A DNA stretch of 64,000 nt. Origin: Chaunax sp. Z400. Taxonomy: Eukaryota; Chordata; Actinopteri; Lophiiformes; Chaunacidae. The notes below the pieces were generated by a model that saw nothing but the letters and a program-made list of their open reading frames with translations, did no database searches and was not told the DNA's origin. The translations under genes were made by a program, and so were the position numbers. Positions 55,147-64,000 of this stretch are shown here, one piece after another (the stretch's first letter is position 1; each line of letters opens with the position of its first letter). The DNA is taken from NCBI GenBank assembly GCA_037577475.1, contig CM075184.1, forward strand, positions 5,837,594 to 5,901,593. The letters run 5' to 3'.

Positions 55147-55149
<3 letters not shown>
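53521..55149 (+). mobile_element. Complete Tc1-type transposon with 271-bp terminal inverted repeats
   Basis: The element starts CAGTACCAGTCAAAAGTTTG and ends with its complement CAAACTTTTGACTGGTACTG, with TA on both sides. Terminal inverted repeats 53521-53791 and 54879-55149 match over 271 bp with about three differences seen. The right repeat covers the last roughly 36 transposase codons. Structure and DD38E transposase spacing fit the DD38E branch of Tc1 elements (named Intruder in the literature, as I recall), known from fish and lampreys. The high repeat identity suggests recent arrival. Confidence 0.93.
53938..54989 (+). pseudogene. Tc1-type DD38E transposase with a single frameshift
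   Basis: The first frame starts MARTTQLSKEKQQSIITLRH (ATG at 53935, or MTTVV at 53911) and holds the paired-like helix-turn-helix DNA-binding region (RKISRTLNVSSSAVAKTIKH, then KGRPRVTSAAEDK). It reaches WSDESRFEIFGS with the first catalytic Asp, then ends at about 54450. The second frame resumes at once with VRRREGERM-type sequence and continues through GGGGVMVWGCFAG, FQQDNDPKHTS (second Asp) and SPDLNPIEMVWDEL (Glu) to the stop at 54986. Thirty-eight residues separate the second Asp and the Glu. The break lies near 54433 (aacgccgtg), consistent with loss of one C. Otherwise no stop is seen. Confidence 0.9.

Positions 55150-55192
<43 letters not shown>
55150..55192. repeat. (TA)n tract, right half
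   Basis: About 21 TA units follow the transposon. Together with 53407-53520 it shows insertion into a pre-existing TA-rich microsatellite. Confidence 0.9.
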
Positions 55193-55195
<3 letters not shown>

Positions 55196-55969
55196 TGCGA
55201 AATCCTGGAGGGACTGATTTTATTGATCAGTCTGCAGCTCAAGGCTGAATTAAGCAGTATTAACATCTCACTGCAGCCCTCATTGAAATGATATAGATGT
55301 CAGCTCCTAGGCAGCAAAACTCAGAGCTCCCAGTGTTCCAGAGATATTTAACATTAGTAACGTTATATTGTAAACGAATGTTTACCCCAGATCTAATTTA
55401 TATTCAGTGTGTTAGATTGTCGCTGAGAGCCGAGCTGCCGCTAATGTTAACTCAGCTTGGTTCTACGTTATCGGACAGAGATCCCCTCCTCTCCAAAACA
55501 ATCAGAGCTGCTAATTAAAACCTGTAAAATCAGTGAATAAAGCAGTTCAACATTAAAAATCAGCATCTCTCCATCACTTTTTGGCAGACAGGTCATCCAG
55601 GAGTCTGCAGGTATAGTTTCCAATAACGTTAGCTCAGCTCATTTAAGCAAGTTGTTTCTTCTATGAAACAGCTTTTCTAAGGCAGTCAGAGAAGTCGAAC
55701 AGTTCCTGACTCTGGTGCCTGATATCATCGTCCATCATGTTTCACTGAGGACATCATCATATACACATTTCGTAGACGTCTCCCAACCATGATAGAAATA
55801 CATATATCATTAGAGATTGCAGATGTTTATAGTTAGATTTTTTTTACATTAGGATGAATTAACCCTTAGAAACACTCCAGTAAGACATGTCAAAATACAC
55901 TCCTTGAAACTCTCAAACACAGAAAGAAAATATGGTCAGACTCACAGTTCCATGCATCCTTTATTCATT
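55193..55969. other. Intergenic, no feature recognised
   Basis: Short AT-rich stretch between the transposon and the presumed abhd17c 3' end; nothing supported. Confidence 0.45.
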
Positions 55970-58522
55970 ATAAGCATTAAAACATCCATTGTGCCGTCTT
56001 GCAGCAACCACATGTATGACAATCTGTTTGACAACATGATTTAAGGCTTTATTGATCTGCTTTACACACTATTACCAAAATCAGATTATACAAGCTTAAT
56101 CTGCCTTTTGCATTTGCATATTTTGATTCCAATGTTAAAATCAATGAGACTAGATGGTCCCGTACTAAGGGCTAATATGTATCGAGAAGATATTGAGGTA
56201 TACTATCACAGAGGATTATTGTACAAACCAGCTTTAGAGACAGTGTAAATCTATTACCATTTAGATTGGAAAAACTCGTAAAAACATCTGTATCAAAACA
56301 ATAATCAGGATTAAAGCGGGGTTTTCATTTCCTTTAAAAAGAGGAGAGGAAATATACAGGCGTGATCAAGGGTTCATAACCCAAAATGTCAGTCCACTGT
56401 TAGCTATAATCATAAAACACCAATACCCAACTGACAACTTCACAGCAACACACAGATCAGATGATCATCACAAGTTGCTCAGCACATATTCCTCAGACAC
56501 AAGCCCCTTTTTTTCAAGTTTAACTTCTTTTTTTTTTTCATTTGCAGGAGAAAAAATTGATATAAGTTGAAATGTCCATGACTATGAAAAGTGATTTGCA
56601 TGTGTCGCTTGCTTCCACAGTGTTTTGTGATTTTTGCCTTTGTGATTCTTCCCAATGTTTTTCCAAGTTGGAACTGGGATAATAGGAAACTATCACAGGG
56701 CTCAGCAGACAGCAGTGTTGGTAAAGGAGGGCATACCTGGCTGGTTACATCAGGGGGTGACAGTGGGCAGGGTGAGCTCAGTTTCAGGGCCTTGCTGTCA
56801 TTTCCCTAAACTATGTGGCCGTCACCAATTGACTGATGTCCACTGACGAATAGCAGCAGTTGTCAGTCCCCCTGAAAACCACCAGAGCCCCCAAGTTTGA
56901 ATTGTGTGAATTATCTACAAACATAAGGCTTTATTTGTGATGTGAAATGACAAATTACGCACACAGAAAACCATCGACAGGATGTTCACAGTGAAGTCCT
57001 TCAAACAGAGCGTTCACAGTTCCATGTTGGTAAACTGAAGGTAAACTCTGGCTTCAGTTGAAAGTACTGAGTCAAGTGTGTCTATGTTTCAAATAGCAGT
57101 CAAGTCCCATCATCACATGATCTCCAGCATAGCTCTGATACCTGCTGTTCTCCCTTCTACTGAAATAAGCTTCTGTGTAGGCCAACATTTGGAATACTCA
57201 CTGCTGCAATGCTTACTGCCAAAGGTACGCACCTGTTGTGACCCAATTTACAGATACAATGGGTGACATCTTTGATGCATACATAGAATGAGCATCCTAC
57301 TTAGACTTTGGTTTATGGAACAATAGCACTTTTTCAACAATAGTGTCATAAATTGTCAAGTTGTGTTTGTAATCTACAACAAAGGCTAATAAAATCATTT
57401 GACTTAATTACTTATTAAGTTCTTTCCACAAATCATTTAGGCCTTTGTAAAATAAGGCATCACAATGTATTTCAATAAACACTTCATGTTCACGCTTATG
57501 ATGAACAGGCAAACCAACATTTTATTTGAGGACAGTTTTTATGCCGAATTTACCAGTGGCTCCAAAGTATTCCACGATCCAGAGTCAATTTCTCCCAGAA
57601 TTGTAAGTGTGTTTGCAAAAACATGACCTGTCGTAAATTTCTACATTTGTAAATAAAGTTTGGTGTTATTGGCTCTTGGTATGGGAGAGCAGCATGCATC
57701 AAGACTATAAAAATTAGCTACAAAAACCAGCTTTTAAGAACTCATGCCCTTTAAACAAAAGTTCTGCCTGCAGGTAAGAAAATGATGGAATGTCAAACAA
57801 AAGCAATCAACATACAGTATACACAAAATCATTACCTGAAAATATCCACACATTAAAAGTGCAATTATTTAATCAACCCTGGATCATAACTTAATATTAC
57901 AGAAAAAATAAAATCTAAAAATCAAACAAACAAAAACCAACTTAAATTGCATCTTGAGGTGCAAAATTGATACTTCTTCATCTGGTATAAAATAGAAAAT
58001 ACGAAATCAACCTTGAACATTGCAGTTATTCAGTCAAAAAAACAAAAAAACAAAAAACAAAAAGCAAGGGATCATGGGAAGAATAATGAAATGTGAAAGA
58101 CACTGACGCAGAAAGGTGTGAGAGACAGAGGGGGTCGAGGAAGGGAAGGAGGCTGAGAGCTGGAGGGGAAAATGAATCCAGATTAAGCAGTGAGTGCAAA
58201 CACTGTGTTAGCCCTGGGTTCATTGGCAGTCTGTGGCCACATGTGGGAGCACAAGCCAGGACTTTGGAACACTCAACCCTTCATGCCTGACTAGTACTGG
58301 ACTTGGCCTCAGCTGCACCTCAACAATCTAAAAAACCTCCTCCTCCTCCTCCTCCTCGAGCCTGCTACACTTTCCCCTCCTGAAATGGCTCAGAAGACAG
58401 AGAACAGTGTGATCGGTTTACACCAGCCCTGCCCCGATGCTGAGAGGATGCTGGGAGACGATGAGGAGGCGGCTTCTCGAGTGTGTTGAGATGAACCCTG
58501 ACCAGTGAGTGCTTCGATCCCC
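55970..58522 (-). other. abhd17c: Probable 3' UTR and downstream region of abhd17c
   Basis: No other gene lies directly downstream of the abhd17c stop. Minus-strand AATAAA signals occur near 56930 and 55975, so the transcript could end near either. A CTCC-repeat (58337-58360) sits about 160 nt after the stop. The extent is inferred only; no other coding signal was seen here. Confidence 0.35.
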
Positions 58523-58742
58523 TCAGGAGGTAGGAAGCTCAAACGAGATGAACTGCTTGAGTCTCTCCAGGTACTGAGCGTAGAGCTCGATGTCGTTGTG
58601 TCCGGCTCCCTCCACCCACAGGGGCTCGACGGCACGGGGACAGCGCTCGTACATGGCCAGGCCATGGGAGAAGTCTATCACCTCGTCCTCCGTACCATGG
58701 ATCACCAGGACTGGGGACGCCACCTTAGACACCTTGTCAATA
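58523..58742 (-). CDS. abhd17c: ABHD17C-type alpha/beta-hydrolase (depalmitoylase), last coding exon
   Basis: The acceptor ccatag at 58743 opens an exon reading IDKVSKVASPVLVIHG, TEDEVIDFSHGLAMYERC, then PLWVEGAGHNDIELYAQYLE and a stop at 58523. ABHD17 proteins are membrane-attached serine hydrolases that remove palmitate from N-Ras, PSD-95 and similar proteins. The exon carries the triad Asp (in GTEDEVID) and His (in GAGHND), 29 residues apart as in ABHD17B; the nucleophilic Ser lies in an upstream exon outside the window. The AMYERCPRAVEP and LYAQYLERLKQF wording fits ABHD17C better than ABHD17A or B. Reading is intact. Gene order with cemip on the same strand supports the ABHD17C call. Confidence 0.94.
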
Positions 58743-61700
58743 CTATGGAGGGGAGAGACATAAAAGGAGACGAAAAGAACTGTTCACCGACTTAAAAACA
58801 GACATAAGATCACTTTATACGTCTCATACGTCACAATCCAAATCTCCAGAAACCCCCTGATCTCAACTTGATTCAAAGACATTATTTGCACCCATTTTCC
58901 AACTTAAATCTTCACTGCAGCCTTCGAGCTAAAGCGCTAGCACACAACCATGAGGTGGGTGCACAAGTCCTAACGTGTGTACTTGCACCGCAAGACAGAA
59001 TTAATGACAACTCTCATCCTGCTTACACACAGAGGTATGAAGACTTGGATTATGCTGTAAGAGCTGTCATTTGGTTTGCTTTGTTTTTGGTGTCTGTTAC
59101 ATTTTAAAACAAGTCTTTAGAGGAATGCTGTAACGCCTTCGTGGAGTAGATAGTGTCTGCATTTTCATTTCTGGGTGCACCCATCTTTGGGTGACAAAGT
59201 GTTTATCCTTCCAATATTGCACAACATTGTTACAAAATGTAACATTGTACACCATACGACTGTTAATTGTCGTTTACAGATTCTGACTCTGTTTATCTAC
59301 TCCAATTCCAAAATGGTAAAAAACAACAAAATGATCTTTACTCTTTTCAGCATTGACTGATCATTCACAAAGTCAATAGTGATGACTATTTTCTAGTATT
59401 TACTAATGCACACAATAGAAAATGTAGGATCCACAGACAATTGCATTGAGAAAAATCTTACATAATAGATAAAGATCAATCTAGAGCAGTTGATTAAACT
59501 AACTGTTGTTTTGGAGAGACAATTTTAGAGTTCCGGTGACAAACATGCATCTTTATTTGTCCTATATTTTACTATCATGTCAAGGACATATAAAAAAATA
59601 AATAAACAGTGTCCAGAGGTAAATGTAAAAGGGATTATACTCTTGGATCATGACATGTCAAGAAAACAATGCTCTATAAAATATTTAAGAAGAAAACTAA
59701 AAAACTGGCCAAGAAGCAAACAGTTGCAATCAGAAGTAAATCTAGAGAGAAAACCATGAGAGAAAGTCAAAGTGCACTTATTGAACCCAAAGTGATTTGA
59801 GCCTGGACCGATGAGCAGCAGCTGTGTCACACAGGGCAGCAGCAGCGTTACACAACGAAACACACAACTCCTCTAAGAGCCCATCAGACACGCTCGATGT
59901 CTTTAACCACATCAATTAGAAGTGCCTGAGATAAAGGCAATGCTGAAACTTTTTGTCTAGAAAATAATGGAGTTCAAATTAACCAAGTAACGCATAAAAT
60001 CAGATTTGTGGATCATTACTGCTCTGTGAAACTCCTCCGTTGTTTCTCTGGCCAGCTCTCTCTGTGTTGCAGCTAGCTGTCCCTTTGTCTACAGGAGGTG
60101 CTAGCAAGGTGCTGCTAGCGCTGGCCGGTGACACACTTGGGCTCGAAGACCACAAGACATCAACCACTGTACAGTCTTTAAGACTGACATCATGCTGCTT
60201 TACATGTGTGGTCAGATTTCATGTGCGACCTGACATTTTAAAGTGAAGCCACACTTTTGAGCGTTTACTGCGGTCCATTGTGATGTCTGCCACGCATGCT
60301 AACGCATATCTAAACAAGTGGACACGCTGCTGCTGTATGATGTCGTCAGATAGCTACATACTTACTTGCATAATGCGATAAGCAGAACTGATTCTTATTT
60401 TTTATTTTTTTACAGGGAACTGGTACTTGGTATTTTGAGTTTGACTCTAATTTGGAACTGGGTTTCTGTTCCCAACCCTACGTATGCTGATAACTTGATC
60501 ACTGGAGAGACTGGAAATCTATACTTCCATGAAGAGAAAGTAGGACTTTGGTGCCACAGTAAAAGTTGTAGAATAAAAGGGTTAGGTCATATCGAGTCAG
60601 GGCCAGATGGATGTACTGAATTTTACCATTAGGTGTCACTTCTCTCATAAGCCGCTCCCACTGAGCCTTGAGTCAGAAAGCACTCACCATCCTGCTAGCT
60701 CTCTTTAACTGTATCCAACAATGCTGATTCAGTCCATTTGGATGAAATTAACCCGGTTTAAGAGCACACACCAGACTACACTGGCAAAACTGTAAATCTT
60801 TCCAATCCTGCTAGGATACTTGTCTAGTCCAACCCTAGTCCGTAGAAACGTTGACTCTCAAATCATCCTTGATAAAACAGGAAGTGCAACAACACTTTCT
60901 GGCATTCCCACCGTAAATGCTGACAATGGATTTGGCCTGTGCTGTGCCATGACGGATGTTGTTTGAAAGTCCACAAGAGCACAAATACAGAAAAGAACAC
61001 AGATTGAGAGTGACATTGAATGGAACCATATTAAACCAGGATGTGTAAAATGTCATGACTTTGAGCTCATCACACAGAGACCACAGACAGAGCCAACACC
61101 GTCACGCTGCTCTGTTGTCATTCACAATGACATGGTGGCCTTTACAGACGCTCTTATGCTTGTCCTTGTTGGAAGTTCCTCAGCTCCTACTCAAATGTTG
61201 CTCTAAAAGGCTGATGAGTGCGAACATTGTGCCCAACAGACGACATGCGTGTGTGCAATGTGTCACACATTCACACTGAGACGATCAGTTCCTGCTGCGG
61301 CTCGGGTGGAAACGTGCAAAGCTCCAGTCCCTGCTGTGCATACAAATAGATCAGTAACCGTTCTTGCTCATAGGTGTTGCAGCTCAGCCTTCATGCTGCA
61401 CTAATGTTCAGATGGAGGTTTGTTGCAAGCTTAATGCAGGCAAATCACTGTGAGCCAGTTTCATTGCAGCTGGAATAAAAATAAATAAATACTGTTCACC
61501 TCACAGCTGGGGTATTTAGACTGAATTATGGGAGATGTAGCTCCCAACATCTGAACATGTTGTGAGCTCACAGCTACACAGAGCTGTGTGACAGCAGTAG
61601 TTTCTCCCTGTGACACTGACCTAACCCTATCCCTAGTTTCCAGATATGCACTGTTAGGGTTGGGGGCTCCATAGAATTGGATTTAAGTCCAGTATCTTAA

Positions 61701-62545
61701 CTGTTTAGAAACTGTTTTTAGTGTCAGCCTAATTAAAGCTGTCAACCTGTAACATGAGCAGCAGCAAACGTGATATGTTGCCTGCATATGTATCCGACAT
61801 ACTACAACAACAGGGGCAGTCTGACTTTGAACACCTTCGCTGGTCTTGATTGGGAACTACAACCTTGATTCAAAGTCAGCTGGCTGCTGGACCTTTTCTT
61901 ATCTATCCTTTGTTAGACTAAACCTGTCAGGGCGACTCTGTTGGAACCTTTAAACCCAAACTTAAGTCGAGTTTAAGGTTGTTTCTTATTTTTGATTACT
62001 TCTGGTTTGTAGCTGTGCCATTAACCATCCAACAGTTTGGTCTCAGTCTCAAAGAATCAATGAAGCCTAACAGGCCTTCTGTAGTTCATGACTGTCCTGC
62101 CGACAACAATCAAACCATCAACTCTCTCTCTTTATCTTAGCCCTCTTAGTTGTCTCTCTTCCTATTTTCTCCATCCTCTGGGATGTCTCTCTCTCCCCTG
62201 GCTGTCGGTGCCTCATTCCACATACTTGAACCTGATCCTCGTCCTCTAAGAGATTCAGGAACCCGTCCCGTGCTCCTCCGTCTGGGTCTATCCAAATTAG
62301 AAGAAAGGTGTGAGGTGTTGAGGAAGCTGCTAAAATGTTTTGGTGCCCTCTTACTTCCTCTGGTAATTTCTTTTTTCCATTTGAGGTTTCAAGCTTTCTC
62401 TTCACTGGTCCAGTTCATATATTGTGCGTTTTAGTTTAGAACACCAATGTACAATTTTATACACTGTTCAGTCTGAATTATTATTTTACAAGGTATTCTG
62501 GGTGATTTTATTTTTCTTGTATGATGTCCTTCACACCCCTTCCTA
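58743..62545 (-). other. abhd17c: Intron of abhd17c, no exon seen
   Basis: I searched the minus strand for the preceding ABHD17 exon (the segment before the FPN-IDK junction, including the active-site Ser) and did not find it, so the intron continues beyond 64000. No other coding signal. Confidence 0.5.
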
Positions 62546-62821
62546 CTAGGGGTGGACATTTCAAGCAAACTTACCATTCGACAATCGCTCAGCACTACTC
62601 ACTACTAATCGGATAGTAATATGCCCCCAATCCCAGAGACGGGAGCTCGTTTTTCAACTTGAGCTAAATGAATTCGCAGCTCACGTGCATTATCATCATA
62701 TAGTTTCTAAAATGGTGCGGTGGGGTGGGGTGGGGTGGTGGTTGTATCACTATTCGAATAGTAGTCGAATAGAGCCTAGCGATTTTGGAAGAGTAATTTT
62801 GCTTGAAATGCCCATCCCTAG
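62546..62821. mobile_element. hAT-like MITE
   Basis: The left end CTAGGGGTGGACATTTCAAG, CAAACTTAC and the right end reversed CTAGGGATGGGCATTTCAAG, CAAAATTAC match at about 25 of 29 positions. The 276-bp unit includes a (GGGGT)n run (62719-62739) and ATTCGAATAG palindromic repeats. No coding frame; an 8-bp target duplication was not evident. Confidence 0.65.
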
Positions 62822-64000
62822 TATACAGCTCCTTCAACAATCCTAGATGACATTCGTCATTCTTGCACAGCTACATATACGTTTGAGCACATTGTTTTCA
62901 GCAGAAACTTTTCTCCTCTGCTTCCTGCACAAAGTCAGTCAGGAAAGTAACTCTTTAAAAGGCTCATCGATGGCTGAGGAAGGAGTTTATCCCTAAATTC
63001 AGACCGGTTTGGTAATCTGATGAGCTGTTGGTTCAACAGCTGTCTAAAACTCTCCTATTCACTGTGTTAAAACACTTCCTAACATGCAGTGCCAAGAGCA
63101 ACTGAACTGAGCAGATGTCTAGTAAATGCTGCATTCCTCCAAAATGAAATATGCTATATTAAGTTGTCTGACATCCATCATTTTATTGTCACTAATTTTA
63201 CAGATGGTTCAACTTCTGTAACTGATCAAAAAGATAAATTCACCTCAATATGCTACTTTGCCAACACTTAATTTGCAGTAACAGCAGGCGTTATTTGCTG
63301 ACTCCTAAGCAGGAGTGATAAGACGGACTACCTGAAGCAAGATGGATTTAACTGAACAGCAGTTCCAATGAAACTTGCAGAGTAAAAGCTATTTTTTGAT
63401 GTATATGGGCTGTAAATTCTATAGCTGCAAGTTGGCAGTTCCTCACCCTTTAAAATGAATCACAAGTCTGCAGTTTGAACTATGGTACTACTTACATACT
63501 GTAATACTTACATACTGTAATACTTACATACATAAATGCTTTTCATACACTTGCATGCAATTTGCATTGAATATGAAAATAGTGGGTGTTCTAAAGGACT
63601 CATTAAGCAGTGCACTTTCTACTGCAATGTTTACCCTAGAATTCTTTATCTGTCTGTGTCCATGAGGATGTGACGCTTCAAACTAAATGACCTTAGAATC
63701 ATTATATTTAGGATTATTCATGTTTGTCTTTTGTGTCTTAATGTACAGGTTTTTCAGAGACGGGAATCAGCGACACTCAATGGTTTTATCACAAAATAAA
63801 GCTCAGCCAGAAGTACAGATAGAAAGTAAAACACACATCAGCACATACGTATTTCATAATGTATAATATATATAATGTATAGCTATATATATTATATATT
63901 GAGGAGGTGCAGACGTTCCTGCCTTAAACAGCTGATGACAGAGGTGGATGAGAGGTGTGTCGTTTTAAAGACGACACCACGGCAGGGTCGCGTGGCCCCA
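62822..64000. other. Intron of abhd17c continued; short tandem repeat
   Basis: Nothing coding. A short tandem of TACTTACATACTGTAA lies at 63488-63530 and an AT-rich palindromic tract at 63860-63900. Confidence 0.45.

Noticed and set aside
58523..58742. Identification as ABHD17A or ABHD17B
   Set aside because: Residues AMYERCPRAVEP, ELYAQYLERLKQF and the gene order next to cemip fit ABHD17C best.
62118..62405. 95-codon minus-strand frame as an upstream abhd17c exon
   Set aside because: It lacks the GxSxG nucleophile segment or any ABHD17 similarity.

Overview
The window looks like a teleost fish chromosome segment. Evidence is the split, intron-containing genes, AT-rich intergenic DNA, long (CA)n/(GATA)n microsatellites, and a repeat set typical of ray-finned fish: Tc1-like, hAT-like, piggyBac-like and Harbinger-like DNA elements, CR1/L2- and RTE-like LINE pieces, tRNA-derived SINEs and Ty3/gypsy fragments. 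All identifications are by reading motifs; no database search was run.

Only two protein-coding loci can be supported, both on the minus strand. (1) Positions 17037 down to 16 hold the 5' part of a CEMIP (KIAA1199)-type gene: nine coding exons, all with GT-AG borders and compatible phases. They give 395 codons: a short signal peptide, the G8 domain, the first ILEI/PANDER-like (GG) domain, and the start of the following region. The gene continues beyond position 1. (2) Positions 58742-58523 hold the last coding exon of an ABHD17-family serine hydrolase, best matching ABHD17C, with the Asp and His of its catalytic triad. Its other exons lie beyond 64000. ABHD17C lies directly upstream of CEMIP on the same strand in human (15q25), so the pair is a conserved block. 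The two proteins have no known joint function (extracellular hyaluronan turnover versus cytosolic depalmitoylation).

Layout: 1-17 kb, cemip exons and introns, with unusually long simple repeats beside the exon 3 and exon 8 acceptors and a 1-kb GATA array in intron 1. 17.25-18.29 kb, a minisatellite of alternating 16/23-bp units just 5' of the signal-peptide exon. 18.3-58.4 kb, a gene-poor, repeat-rich interval that probably carries the cemip promoter; the best candidate first exon ends with a strong donor at 49448. Its mobile DNA includes LINE fragments (19.4-20.2, 44.8-46.4 kb), Tc1-like relics (20.3-20.9, 52.3-53.4 kb), a Ty3/gypsy fragment (27.3-28.5 kb), five copies of one tRNA-derived SINE, a piggyBac-like MITE (51.0-51.65 kb) and a nearly intact Tc1-type transposon with DD38E spacing (53521-55149), broken by one small frameshift. 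58.4-64 kb, the abhd17c last exon and part of its preceding intron, with one hAT-like MITE.

I found no prokaryote-type system, CRISPR array, rRNA or credible tRNA gene, and no clear new biological system. The most notable items are the repeat-flanked splice sites of cemip, the minisatellite, the young DD38E transposon and a candidate distal first exon.
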